Shown here: positions 54,850-63,745 of the stretch, piece after piece
How the letters are laid out: every line of letters starts with the position of its first letter
Numbering within the stretch: the first letter of the stretch is position 1
Assembly: GCF_015624505.1 (NCBI RefSeq)
Contig: NZ_CP061379.1
Location: 4,340,001-4,404,000, forward strand
Length of the DNA stretch: 64,000 bases
Direction: 5' to 3'
Origin: Bradyrhizobium commune
GTDB lineage: Bacteria > Pseudomonadota > Alphaproteobacteria > Rhizobiales > Xanthobacteraceae
Made by a program: the position numbers and the translations under genes
The notes under the pieces: generated by a model
What the model was told of the DNA's origin: nothing
What the model saw: the letters and a program-made list of their open reading frames with translations, nothing else
Databases searched by the model: none

Positions 54850-56184
54850 ATGCACGCGAATATTTTCAATCGCGTCCTGGTGCTCGCGGCGCTGGCCGTC
54901 GCCATGGCATCTCCGGCAGCGGCCGAGAAGCGCGTTGCGCTCGTGGTCGGCAATTCCGCCTACAAGAACATCACGCCGCTCGACAACCCGTCCAAGGATG
55001 CGGGCCTGATGGCCGACACGCTGGCAACGCTCGGCTTCACGCTGGTCGGCGGCCGCGCCCAGCTCGATCTCGACAAGCCTGCGATGGACATCGCGGTACA
55101 GAGCTTTGGCAAGCAGGTGCAGGGCGCCGATGTCGCGCTGTTCTATTATGCCGGCCACGGCGTGCAGGTCGCAGGCTCGAACTACCTAGTGCCGGTCAAC
55201 GCCAATCCGACGCGCGAGGCGGACGTCGATTTCCAGATGACCGACGTCAATCTCGTGTTGCGCCAGATGCAGGGATCCGGCACACGGCTCAACCTCGTGA
55301 TCCTCGATGCCTGCCGCAACAACCCGTTTGGCTCACGCGGCCTGCGTTCCTCCGACGGCGGGCTGGCGCAGATGCGCGCGCCGGAGGGCACGCTGATCTC
55401 CTACGCCACGCAACCCGGCAACGTTGCCCAGGACGGCAGCGACGGCCACAGCCCCTACACCAAGGCACTCGCCGCGACGGTCCGGACCGCAGGCCTCGAC
55501 GTGTTCCAGACCTTCAACCAGGTCGGCCTCGCCGTAAAGCGCGCCACATCCGGCGCGCAGCAGCCCTGGGTGTCGTCCTCGCCGATCGACGGCACCTTCT
55601 ATTTCGTACCGCCGACGCAAAGCGCGCCGCCACAGGTCGCCGCGATGCAGCCCGATCCGCTGCCGGCGGAACGCCTGCGCGCCGATCCCGACCGCGTGCC
55701 CTTGCGCGATGCCGGCCTGCTGAGCGAACTGAACGAGCGGCTCTACGAGCTTAATTTCGATCCGGATACCGCCGACGGGCTCACCCGCGCGATCACGAAG
55801 CTTCAGGAGCGGATCGCGATGGCGCCGACCGGCGAGCCGACCGAAGGCCTGCTGTTGCGGATGCGCAAGATGGAGGATCTCAAGCCCTGGGGCTCGATCG
55901 TCTACGGACCCGACGGCAACAAATGGGGCATGTCGTGGAACCACGCCTCGCGGCGCGCGGCGGTGGCGGACGCACGCGGCAATTGCGCCGGCGCCAAATG
56001 CCCGATCGAGCTGTCCTTCTACGGCAAAAGCTGCGGCGCGTTTGCGATCTCCGACAAGTCCTGGTCGCTGGTCCAGCGCGACAACGTGTTGCGCGCCAGG
56101 GACGCTGCGCTTGACGAATGCGGCAAGGCTGGCAAAGCTTGCCGCATTATTGGAGCTGTTTGTGCCGACGGCTCCGGCCGCTGA
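54850..56184 (+). CDS. Secreted caspase-like (C14) protein with C-terminal DUF4189-like domain
   Basis: This 444-residue precursor has a Sec signal peptide (VLVLAALAVAMASPAAA, cleavage near residue 25). The caspase p20-like domain (about 27-240) has catalytic His103 in LFYYAGHGVQ and Cys155 in VILDACRNNPF, starting with RVALVVGNSAYKN. After a Pro/Ala linker and a helical region, the C-terminal ~90 residues (GSIVYGPDGNKWGMSWNH... to CGKAGKACRIIGAVC) resemble the Cys-rich DUF4189 domain. Bacterial metacaspase-like proteins cleave after basic residues; targets are unknown. ATG 54850 follows GGGGG. Two exported or membrane proteins follow on the same strand. Confidence 0.9.
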   Translation: MHANIFNRVLVLAALAVAMASPAAAEKRVALVVGNSAYKNITPLDNPSKDAGLMADTLATLGFTLVGGRAQLDLDKPAMDIAVQSFGKQVQGADVALFYYAGHGVQVAGSNYLVPVNANPTREADVDFQMTDVNLVLRQMQGSGTRLNLVILDACRNNPFGSRGLRSSDGGLAQMRAPEGTLISYATQPGNVAQDGSDGHSPYTKALAATVRTAGLDVFQTFNQVGLAVKRATSGAQQPWVSSSPIDGTFYFVPPTQSAPPQVAAMQPDPLPAERLRADPDRVPLRDAGLLSELNERLYELNFDPDTADGLTRAITKLQERIAMAPTGEPTEGLLLRMRKMEDLKPWGSIVYGPDGNKWGMSWNHASRRAAVADARGNCAGAKCPIELSFYGKSCGAFAISDKSWSLVQRDNVLRARDAALDECGKAGKACRIIGAVCADGSGR

Positions 56185-56224
56185 ATTTTACCGCTGATTT
56201 TTCTTGATTTGGGATTGATCGCTC

Positions 56225-56728
56225 ATGCCGCACGCCGTCGCCCGCACGTTCGCTCTCGTCTCCCTTCTCGCCCTCGCCCCACCGTGCGCCTTCGCGCAGT
56301 CCGGCAGCGCCGGCGGCTCGATCGGCAATGACGAGAAGTCGCTGTCCGGCTCGCGCCAGGATTCGTCTCCGGGCCGCTCGGCGGAACCCGCGCCATCCGC
56401 ACGGAGCAAGCCCGCGCCCGAGGAACGCTCATCGCCGCGGCGAAGCGGTGCCGGTGGAGGCGGTGGCGCCAGCTTCGACGGCGCCTGGGCGGTCACAAGC
56501 GTCGGCTGCGGCGGCAGCTCCAGCGGCGCAACCGTCGTGAGCTCGGGCCGCGTCATGGGCGATGGCGTCAGCGGTACGGTCAGCCCGAACGGCGCGGTGC
56601 GCACCTTCGGCCATGGTGAAAACGGCATCACCTATACCGGTGCCGGACGCCTCTCGGGACGCAGCGGTTCAGGCACTTTCCACCGCTCCGACGGCTGCTC
56701 GGGAACCTGGACCGCGAGCAAGCAATAG
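56225..56728 (+). CDS. Secreted Gly/Ser-rich protein, unknown function
   Basis: This 167-residue precursor has a signal peptide (TFALVSLLALAPPCAFAQ, cleavage near residue 25) and a disordered Ser/Pro/Arg region to about residue 78. The compact C-terminal part (ASFDGAWAVTSVGCGGSSSGATVVSSGRVMGDGVSG... TFHRSDGCSGTWTAS) has four mature-region Cys/Gly turns and looks like a small beta-barrel. Its FDGxW and CSGTW elements resemble small lipocalin-like or stress-secreted domains. It lies 40 bases after the caspase-like gene, probably cotranscribed. Confidence 0.7.
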   Translation: MPHAVARTFALVSLLALAPPCAFAQSGSAGGSIGNDEKSLSGSRQDSSPGRSAEPAPSARSKPAPEERSSPRRSGAGGGGGASFDGAWAVTSVGCGGSSSGATVVSSGRVMGDGVSGTVSPNGAVRTFGHGENGITYTGAGRLSGRSGSGTFHRSDGCSGTWTASKQ

Positions 56729-56882
56729 CGCGCGCGGAAATATCTGATTCCGCCCTCGGAACGACCTCCGAGGCGGCCCAATTCAGGCCACATCCTCTCC
56801 GGATTTGCGGCTCATTGCCACCCAACTCTTTGTTGAGAAAGGCACGGTACAAAGTTGCGTCATGCGTAACCGGGAGACCAGG

Positions 56883-58082
56883 ATGGGCAACCGAACCGCC
56901 AAGTTCATATCCGCGCTGATCGGCAGCATGATCGCCGGCGCACCATTGGCAGCCGTGTCGCAGAACGCCCCAAGCGCACCCGCCACAGCAAGCCAAGCCA
57001 ACGCCGCCGGCGACTGCCTCGCCTCGCCGAAGGGCACCGCGCCGCAAGGCCAGCATTGGTTCTATCGGCTGGAGCGGTCGACCAAGCGGCAATGCTGGTA
57101 CCTGCGTGCCGAGGGCGGCAAAGCCGCGACAAGCACGCAGACGGCCAACAGCGCGCCGCAGCCGGATTCACCGCCTCCGCAGTCGGTTCAGAACGCGCGC
57201 GCCGAATACATCGCGCCGCAGATTGCCGCGCAAGATGCGCCGCCTGCGGCCGCACCGCAGCCTGCGAGCCCCACCGCTGACAACAATGCGCAGGCCCCCG
57301 CCGTCGCCGCGCGCTGGCCCGATGGATCGACGGCCACAGCGCCTCCGCCGCAGGCCGTGAAGGTCGCCGCAGATGCGCAGCCAAGCGCACCGCCGGCCGC
57401 ATCCCCTGCCCTGGTGGCATCAGCCGCAGCCGATGCGCCCGCCGACAAGCCGACCGGATCGCTCCAGACGCTGATGCTCGTCATCGGCGGCGCGCTGGCG
57501 CTCGCCGGCCTCATTGCCAGCGTGATCTACCGCTTCGCGGGCTCCCGCGTGCGCGTCCAGGCCGGCGACCATCGCCGCTCTCACTGGGATAATTGGGACC
57601 CGCAGGATTACGACGCCAGCCGCGCGCCGTGGCTCGACGCAACGCCCGCACCGGCGCTCGCGGAACGGCCGCGTCCGGTGGACTTCGACGCTGTTCGTCC
57701 CGATGCCGTGTGCCCTCAAGCCAACCAACTCGCCGCATTCACTGGCGAGATCGCCAGGGTCGCAGCGCAAGTCCGCCCCGCGCCCGTCAAGGCGGCCGAA
57801 CCCGAGCCGGCTCAGATCGAACTGTTCGAAGACGAATACGAAGTCGAGGAGACGGCGCCGCAGCTCGCGGCCGATGACAACCAGGCCGGGCAGCCGTCCG
57901 TGCATGAGCAAGATTCGCACGATGACAATGCGCGCGACGAGGATGCCGTCGACATCGACGTCATCACCGCCATGCTGGAACGGCTTGCGCAGGAGGGGCC
58001 GCGGCTGGCGCAGCCTAGCCTTGAAGCTGACCTTGCAGACCTCGCACGAAGCCGACGAGGCCAATCCGCCGCTCGCGCTTGA
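56883..58082 (+). CDS. Ala/Pro-rich exported and membrane-anchored protein, unknown function
   Basis: This 399-residue protein has an N-terminal signal-like helix (FISALIGSMIAGAPLAAVSQ). A short ordered segment with Cys and Trp follows (GDCLASPKGTAPQGQHWFYRLERSTKRQCWYLR), then a long Ala/Pro-rich linker. One transmembrane helix (LQTLMLVIGGALALAGLIASVIYRFAG, about 200-226) leads to an acidic tail. The arrangement suggests a periplasmic sensing region and a cytoplasmic tail. ATG 56883 was chosen for the GGGAG site in front. Its 3' end overlaps the end of gmk on the other strand by 68 bases. Confidence 0.75.
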   Translation: MGNRTAKFISALIGSMIAGAPLAAVSQNAPSAPATASQANAAGDCLASPKGTAPQGQHWFYRLERSTKRQCWYLRAEGGKAATSTQTANSAPQPDSPPPQSVQNARAEYIAPQIAAQDAPPAAAPQPASPTADNNAQAPAVAARWPDGSTATAPPPQAVKVAADAQPSAPPAASPALVASAAADAPADKPTGSLQTLMLVIGGALALAGLIASVIYRFAGSRVRVQAGDHRRSHWDNWDPQDYDASRAPWLDATPAPALAERPRPVDFDAVRPDAVCPQANQLAAFTGEIARVAAQVRPAPVKAAEPEPAQIELFEDEYEVEETAPQLAADDNQAGQPSVHEQDSHDDNARDEDAVDIDVITAMLERLAQEGPRLAQPSLEADLADLARSRRGQSAARA

Positions 58083-58674
58083 GGCGCTCGGCCTTCAGGA
58101 TCGACTGCACCTCGGCGAAGGCATCGTCGACATCATGGTTGATGACGATGTAGTCGTATTCGGCCCAGTGGCTCATCTCGTGGCTGGCGCGGCTCATCCG
58201 CTTGCGGATCACCTCGTCGGAATCCTGCGCGCGCGAATGCAGCCGCTTCTCGAGGTCGGCGGCCGAAGGCGGCAGGATGAAGACGCTGACGACGTCGGCG
58301 CGCGCCTTCTCGCGCAGCTGCTGCGTGCCCTGCCAGTCGATGTCGAACAGCACGTCCTGCCCCGCCGTCAATGCAGCCTCGACCGGCGCGCGCGGCGTGC
58401 CATAGCGGTTGTCGAACACGGTCGCCCATTCCAGAAGCTCGTCGCCCTTCACCATGGCCTCGAACCTCAGCTTGTCGACGAACAGATAGTCGCGGCCATC
58501 GACCTCGCCGGGCCGCATCGCGCGCGTCGTCGCCGAGACCGACATGCGCAGGCCCGGCATGCGATCGATCAAGAGACGCGACAGCGTCGTTTTGCCTGCG
58601 CCCGATGGCGAGGACAGCACGAACATCAGCCCGCGCCGCTCGACACCGTCAGTTCCGTGACCGCCAATCGTCAT
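58015..58674 (-). CDS. gmk: Guanylate kinase
   Basis: This 219-residue enzyme phosphorylates GMP to GDP. The P-loop SSPSGAGKTTLSR, the GMP-binding VSATTRAMRPGEVDGRDY and FDNRYGTP, and the LID region RKRMSRASHEMSHWAEYDY are all present. It starts 3 bases after the yicC stop, so the two are likely one transcript. An alternative start at 58626 (MFVLSSPSG) would remove 16 N-terminal residues. The 3' end is antisense to the end of the 56883 gene. Confidence 0.97.
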   Translation of the reverse strand: MTIGGHGTDGVERRGLMFVLSSPSGAGKTTLSRLLIDRMPGLRMSVSATTRAMRPGEVDGRDYLFVDKLRFEAMVKGDELLEWATVFDNRYGTPRAPVEAALTAGQDVLFDIDWQGTQQLREKARADVVSVFILPPSAADLEKRLHSRAQDSDEVIRKRMSRASHEMSHWAEYDYIVINHDVDDAFAEVQSILKAERLKRERRIGLVGFVRGLQGQLQG

Positions 58675-58677
58675 CGA

Positions 58678-59565
58678 TCACTCCAGATTCTGGACCTGCT
58701 CGCGGAATTGCTCGACCACGTTCTTCATGGCGAGCCCGGTATTGGTCAGCTCGATGTCGTTCGACTTCGAGCAGCAGGTGTTGACCTCGCGGTGAAACTC
58801 CTGCGCCAGGAAGTCCAGCTTGCGCCCGATCGGACCGCCCTTGCCGATCAGCTCGCGCGCCTGCGCGACATGCGAGGCGATGCGATCGAGCTCCTCGCGG
58901 ATGTCGGCCCGGGTTGCGATCAAAATCGCCTCCTGCATCAGCCGGTCGGAATCGAGACGATCGGAGGTGTCCAGCAGCGTTGCGATCTGCTCGGCGAGCC
59001 TGGCCTTGATCGCCTCCGGCTTGCGGCCCGGCGCGGCTTCGGCCTTCTTCGCCAGCTGCTCGACCTCGTCGACCCGCTGGGTCAGGATCTGACCCAGCGA
59101 GGTGCCCTCGCGCTTGCGCATCGCCACGAGCTCATCGAGCGCCTTGTCGAAGGCGTCGGCTGCGGCGGCACGCGCGGCGTTGTCCTCCTCCTCGTCGCCG
59201 TCGGGCTCGGCGACCTCGACGACGCCCTTGATGGCGAGCAGGCCGTCGATGCTCGGCGCGACCGCATCGACCTTGCCGGCGATGACGGCGGCGGCCTTCA
59301 GGACGGCGTTGAGCACGTCCTCGTTGACGCGGACGGTCGCGGACGCGTTGGTGCGCTTGACGTTGAGATTGGCGTAGACGGTGCCGCGTGACAAAAGCTC
59401 GCCGGCGCGCTTCTTGGCATGGGCCTCGAGCTCGTCGAACCCCTGCGGCAGCCGCACCCTGAGGTCAAAGCCCTTGGCGTTGACCGACTTCAATTCCCAT
59501 TCGAACGTGTACGGCCCGCTTGCGCCGTGGCTTCGGGCAAAACCGGTCATGGACGACAGCGCCAT
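58678..59565 (-). CDS. yicC: YicC family endoribonuclease-like protein
   Basis: This 295-residue protein starts MALSSMTGFARSHG, the invariant YicC beginning, chosen over an in-frame ATG 21 bases upstream. YicC N-terminal blocks (WELKSVNAKGFDLRVRLPQGFDELE) and the C-terminal DUF1732 part (IGRKLDFLAQEFHREVNTCCSKSNDIELTN) are well preserved. E. coli YicC cleaves or promotes decay of the small RNA RyhB, so an RNA-processing role is inferred. The neighbour gmk is typical. Confidence 0.95.
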   Translation of the reverse strand: MALSSMTGFARSHGASGPYTFEWELKSVNAKGFDLRVRLPQGFDELEAHAKKRAGELLSRGTVYANLNVKRTNASATVRVNEDVLNAVLKAAAVIAGKVDAVAPSIDGLLAIKGVVEVAEPDGDEEEDNAARAAAADAFDKALDELVAMRKREGTSLGQILTQRVDEVEQLAKKAEAAPGRKPEAIKARLAEQIATLLDTSDRLDSDRLMQEAILIATRADIREELDRIASHVAQARELIGKGGPIGRKLDFLAQEFHREVNTCCSKSNDIELTNTGLAMKNVVEQFREQVQNLE

Positions 59566-59675
59566 CAGGTCAGTTTCTCCGGACAAATGAGATTCGCGGT
59601 GCCATCAAGGCACGCGAATCTTAAGACTATTTTGCAGGAAAGTGTAATCCGCAAAGTCCCGTAGGCAGGCCTGCG

Positions 59676-60947
59676 CTAGCGCGGGATCACCGGCGGCGTC
59701 GGCTGCGCCGCGCCCTGGCGGGCCGGAGCAGGAGCCGCGGGCCGGGCCGGCGGCTTTTTCTGCTGGGTCGGCTTCGGGGTGGTCGCGGTCGGCGCGCTAT
59801 CTGCCGCCGCGGGTGCGGCAGCGGCTGGCGCCTGCGCGTCGTCGGCCGGCTCGACCGTGTCGTTCTGGATCTGCTTCTCCATCGCGCGGAGCTTGGCGAC
59901 GTTCTTCTGGTGCGCGTCGTAGGTCTCGGTGAAGGCATGCCCGCCCGAGCCGTCGGCGACGAAAAAGAGGTCGCGGGTGCGGGCCGGGTTGGCTGCGGCT
60001 TCCAGCGAGGCGCGGCCCGGGTTGGCGATCGGGCCCGGCGGCAGGCCTTCGATCACATAGGTGTTGTAGGGCGACGGCTGCGTGATCTCGCTGCGCTTGA
60101 TCGGGCGGCCGAGCGTGCCCTTGCCGCCGACGAGGCCATAGATGATGGTCGGATCGGACTGGAGCTTGATCTTCTGCTTCAGCCGATTGACGAACACGGC
60201 CGCGACGCGGCTGCGCTCGTCCGGCTTGCCGGTTTCCTTCTCCACGATCGAGGCGAGCGTCACCAGCTGCTCCGGAGTCTTGACCGGGAGGTCCTGGCTG
60301 CGGCGCTCCCAGATCTCGGCAAGCACGCGCTTGTGCGCCTGCTGCATGCGCTGGACCACCTGGTCACGCGGGGTGCCGCGCGGGAACTTGTAGGTCTCAG
60401 GCAACAGCGTGCCCTCGCGCGGCAGCTCGCGGACGCTGCCGGTGAAGATGTCGTTGTCGGTGAGCCGCGCCACGATCTGCTCGGAGGTCAGGCCTTCCGG
60501 GATCGTGACGGCATGCTGCACCACCTTGCCCTCGACGATGGTGGCGATGACGTCGCGCAGCGAGGCGTTCTTCTGGAACGCATATTCACCGGGCTTCAGG
60601 TCCGAGCTCGCCTTCAGCGCGGCGACGCTCGCGATGAACACCCACGGATTGACGTCGGTCACGCCTTCCCGGTTCAGGGTCTCGGCGATGTCGCGCTTGC
60701 CAGCGCGCTGGGGAATGTTGACGATCTTGTCGTCCTTCAGCGGTCCCGGCGCTTCCAGCACTTGCCGGCCATAATAGTAGACACCACCGGCGCCAATCAT
60801 GGAGATGATCAACAGGGTGATGATGGCATTGCCGACCACGACAAAGGGATTGCGCGCCCGCTCCGATCGCTTCGGCGGCGGCGGGACCTGCTCGGGCTCG
60901 AGCGCTGCCCGCGGACTCCGGGGCGAAATGGGCGGCCTTTCACTCAT
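59676..60947 (-). CDS. mltG: Endolytic murein transglycosylase MltG
   Basis: This 423-residue protein has a cytoplasmic Pro-rich start, one membrane helix (VVVGNAIITLLIISMIGAGGVYYYG, about 36-60), a LysM-like region and the YceG catalytic domain. The catalytic Glu lies in LASIVEKETG near residue 237, and GTLLPETYKFPRG and YNTYVIEGLPPGPIANPG are diagnostic. It cuts nascent glycan strands and so limits their length. A long Ala/Pro tail after about residue 365 is unusual compared with E. coli. It follows fabF in the conserved order. Confidence 0.95.
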   Translation of the reverse strand: MSERPPISPRSPRAALEPEQVPPPPKRSERARNPFVVVGNAIITLLIISMIGAGGVYYYGRQVLEAPGPLKDDKIVNIPQRAGKRDIAETLNREGVTDVNPWVFIASVAALKASSDLKPGEYAFQKNASLRDVIATIVEGKVVQHAVTIPEGLTSEQIVARLTDNDIFTGSVRELPREGTLLPETYKFPRGTPRDQVVQRMQQAHKRVLAEIWERRSQDLPVKTPEQLVTLASIVEKETGKPDERSRVAAVFVNRLKQKIKLQSDPTIIYGLVGGKGTLGRPIKRSEITQPSPYNTYVIEGLPPGPIANPGRASLEAAANPARTRDLFFVADGSGGHAFTETYDAHQKNVAKLRAMEKQIQNDTVEPADDAQAPAAAAPAAADSAPTATTPKPTQQKKPPARPAAPAPARQGAAQPTPPVIPR

Positions 60948-61073
60948 CGAAGCAACCTGAATCCTGCCGGTTCAATTGCGGCCTGACAATCGCTTGCCCG
61001 GCCAAATGTGCGCGCCCACGGGGTATGACTATCGCCGAATACGGCAAAACGGTGGATTCGTCGCAAACGCAAA

Positions 61074-62339
61074 CTAATGGACCAGGCGCCGGACGATCAC
61101 CGACGCATTGGTACCGCCAAACCCAAAAGAATTCGACAATGCGACGTTGATCTCGCGCTTCTTCGCCGTATGCGGCACGAGATCGATCGCAGTCTCGACC
61201 GACGGGTTGTCCAGATTGATGGTCGGCGGCACGACATTATCGCGAATCGCGAGAATCGCGAAGATCGCCTCGATCGCGCCGGCTGCGCCGAGAAGATGGC
61301 CGGTCGACGATTTGGTCGAGGACATCGCGACCTTGGAAGCGGCATTGCCGAGCAGGCGCTCCACCGCGCCGAGCTCGATCTCGTCGCCGAGCGGCGTCGA
61401 GGTACCGTGCGCGTTGATATAATCGAGATCGGACGCCGACAGCCCGGCGCGCTTCAACGCCGCCGACATGCTGCGGAAGCCGCCATCCCCATCCGGCGAT
61501 GGCGAGGTAATGTGATAGGCATCACCCGAGAGGCCGTAGCCGATCACCTCGGCGTAAATCCTGGCGCCGCGGCGCTGGGCATGCTCGAGCTCCTCGAGGA
61601 CCAGGACGCCGGCGCCCTCGCCCATCACAAAACCGTCGCGGTCCTTGTCATAGGGACGTGACGCCTTCTCCGGCGTCTCGTTGAAGCCGGTCGACAGCGC
61701 GCGCGCCGCGTTGAAGCCGGCAATGCCGATGCGGCTGATCGGCGATTCGGCGCCGCCGGCGACCATGACGTCGGCATCGCCGAGCGCAATCAGGCGGGCG
61801 GCGTCGCCGACCGCATGCGCGCCGGTCGAGCAGGCCGTGACCACCGAATGGTTCGGTCCTTTCAGCCCGTGCGCGATCGAGACATAGCCGGAGGCGAGAT
61901 TGATCAGGCGGCCCGGAATAAAGAACGGCGACACCCGGCGCGGTCCACGCTCCTTGAGCAGGATCGCGGTCTCGGCAATGCCGCTGAGGCCGCCGATGCC
62001 CGATCCGATCATGGTCCCGGTGGCGCATTTGTCCTCTTCGGACTCTGGGTGCCAGTCGGCATCGTCGAGCGCCTGGCCCGCCGCCGCCATGCCGAAGATG
62101 ATGAAGTCGTCGACCTTGCGCTGGTCCTTCGGCTCCATCCATTTGTCGGGATTGAACGTGTCGTTCGACCCGTCGCCGCGCACGACGGTGCAGGCGTATT
62201 TGGTCTGGAGATCGGAGACATCGAAGCTCTCGATCCTGCGCGCGCCGCTTTCGCCGTTGAGGATGCGTTTCCAGGTCGCATCGACGCCACAGGCGAGTGG
62301 CGACACCATGCCGAGACCCGTGACGACGACCCGCCTCAT
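61074..62339 (-). CDS. fabF: 3-oxoacyl-[acyl-carrier-protein] synthase II
   Basis: This 421-residue elongating ketosynthase has the catalytic Cys in TACSTGAHAVGDA and the two active-site His in INAHGTSTPLGDE and SSTKSSTGHLLGAAGAIEA. The start MRRVVVTGLGMVSPL at 62339 is the standard N-terminus; an earlier in-frame ATG would add a non-homologous leader. It condenses malonyl-ACP with acyl-ACP. It lies 108 bases downstream of acpP, in the conserved fatty-acid gene order. Confidence 0.97.
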   Translation of the reverse strand: MRRVVVTGLGMVSPLACGVDATWKRILNGESGARRIESFDVSDLQTKYACTVVRGDGSNDTFNPDKWMEPKDQRKVDDFIIFGMAAAGQALDDADWHPESEEDKCATGTMIGSGIGGLSGIAETAILLKERGPRRVSPFFIPGRLINLASGYVSIAHGLKGPNHSVVTACSTGAHAVGDAARLIALGDADVMVAGGAESPISRIGIAGFNAARALSTGFNETPEKASRPYDKDRDGFVMGEGAGVLVLEELEHAQRRGARIYAEVIGYGLSGDAYHITSPSPDGDGGFRSMSAALKRAGLSASDLDYINAHGTSTPLGDEIELGAVERLLGNAASKVAMSSTKSSTGHLLGAAGAIEAIFAILAIRDNVVPPTINLDNPSVETAIDLVPHTAKKREINVALSNSFGFGGTNASVIVRRLVH

Positions 62340-62447
62340 ATCCGAAAAACTCCGCTTCGAAAGATTCACGGCCGATAACAAGAAACCGGCTGACCGCCGC
62401 AAAGCGGTCCGTCCGGTTTCAATGTTGTCCCCGCGAAAATGAAGAGC

Positions 62448-62687
62448 TTAGCTCTTCGCGTTCTTCTCGAGAAACTTCGTGGCGTCGCCGACGGTGAGAA
62501 TCGTCTCCGCGGCGTCGTCCGGAATCTCGCAACCGAATTCTTCTTCGAACGCCATCACCAGCTCGACGGTGTCCAGACTGTCGGCGCCGAGGTCGTCGAT
62601 GAAGCTCGCAGCGTCGACAACCTTCTCGGGCTCAACACCAAGGTGTTCGACCACGATCTTCTTAACCCGCTCGCCAATGTCACTCAT
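62448..62687 (-). CDS. acpP: Acyl carrier protein
   Basis: This 79-residue acidic four-helix protein carries the phosphopantetheine attachment Ser37 in [15 protein letters not shown]. It carries acyl chains for fatty-acid and lipid A synthesis. It starts [18 protein letters not shown], as in other alphaproteobacteria. It is located between fabG and fabF but separated from fabG by 308 bases, suggesting an extra promoter for high expression. Confidence 0.98.
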   Translation of the reverse strand: MSDIGERVKKIVVEHLGVEPEKVVDAASFIDDLGADSLDTVELVMAFEEEFGCEIPDDAAETILTVGDATKFLEKNAKS

Positions 62688-62995
62688 TGCTTAACCTCGT
62701 GTTGTTCCCTGTAGACCCGACCCCCCGGGACGATACGAGCCGTCGTGGTCGTGTCACTTGCCTTCGCTTACGAACTTTGATTTGGCCCCATCCAAACCGA
62801 CGCAGGGCCCGGCGAACGACGGCCAAGGCTCAGCATCGCCAATATACAGGGTTTCAAAAACCTGCAATGGCGTTCTTTGCCCATCCGCGGTCCGGTTATC
62901 ATACTTCAACTGCCTTGACTACAAGCCTCATTTCGCTCTGGAAACGGCTGTTTGCCGCATCCCGCACTGCCGATATGGGCGTGCGGAAGGCGGCG
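62688..62995. other. 308-bp intergenic region between fabG and acpP
   Basis: No gene was accepted. On the minus strand this is upstream of acpP and probably holds its strong promoter; the most AT-rich part is around 62840-62920. No hairpin with a T-run was seen after fabG. Confidence 0.35.
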
Positions 62996-63733
62996 TCAGA
63001 TCATGGCCATGCCGCCATTGACATGGATGGTCTGGCCGGTGACGTAGGCCGCTTCGTTCGAACTCAGGTAGACGGCGGCCGCAGCAATGTCCTCGGGCGT
63101 TCCCAGACGGGCGGCTGGAACCTTGGTGAGAATCGTTTCGCGCTGCTTGTCGTTGAGCGCATCCGTCATCGGCGTCTTGATGAAGCCGGGCGCGATGCAG
63201 TTCGCAGTGACGCCACGCTTGGCATATTCGGCACCCAGTGTCTTGATCATGCCGATCAGGCCCGCCTTCGACGCCGTGTAATTGCCCTGCCCGGGATTGC
63301 CGGTGACGCCGACCACGGACGTAATGGCGATGATGCGGCCGAAGCGCTTGCGCATCATCAATTTGGTGGCGGCACGCGCCAGGCGGAAAGTTGCCGTCAG
63401 ATTGACGTTGATGACCTCGTCCCAGTCTTCGTCGCGAAGCTGAACGAAGAGGTTGTCGCGGGTGATGCCGGCATTGGCGACGAGAATGTCGACCTGGCCC
63501 ATCGCCGCTTCTGCGGCCGGCACCAGCGCCTCGACCTCGTCGGCCTTAGAGAGATTGCAGGGCAGCACGAGCGCGCGCTCGCCGAGCTTGCCGGCCAGCT
63601 CGTCCAGCACCTCCTTCCGCGTTCCCGAAATCGCAACCGTGGCGCCCTGCGCGTGCAGGGCCTGCGCAATCGCGCCGCCAATGCCGCCGGTCGCACCGGT
63701 GACGAGCGCTTTCTTGCCAGTCAGATCGAACAT
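62996..63733 (-). CDS. fabG: 3-oxoacyl-[acyl-carrier-protein] reductase
   Basis: This 245-residue short-chain dehydrogenase has a nucleotide-binding loop (VTGATGGIGGAIAQ), VANAGITRDNLF and the catalytic Ser-Tyr-Lys arrangement, with Ser in ITSVVGVTG and Tyr-x3-Lys in NYTASKAG. It reduces 3-oxoacyl-ACP with NADPH. The C-terminal VTGQTIHVNGGMAMI is the standard FabG end. It lies 12 bases downstream of fabD. Confidence 0.97.
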   Translation of the reverse strand: MFDLTGKKALVTGATGGIGGAIAQALHAQGATVAISGTRKEVLDELAGKLGERALVLPCNLSKADEVEALVPAAEAAMGQVDILVANAGITRDNLFVQLRDEDWDEVINVNLTATFRLARAATKLMMRKRFGRIIAITSVVGVTGNPGQGNYTASKAGLIGMIKTLGAEYAKRGVTANCIAPGFIKTPMTDALNDKQRETILTKVPAARLGTPEDIAAAAVYLSSNEAAYVTGQTIHVNGGMAMI

Positions 63734-63745
63734 TGAAAAACTCCT

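Noticed and set aside
54419..54850. Open frames of 100-140 codons in the repeat region before the caspase-like gene
   Set aside because: They run through hairpin repeats, have no recognisable domain and no ribosome site, and their residues look like random high-GC translation.
57703..59391. Long plus-strand open frame covering gmk and yicC
   Set aside because: Both minus-strand genes have full family motifs; the plus-strand translation is low complexity and has none.
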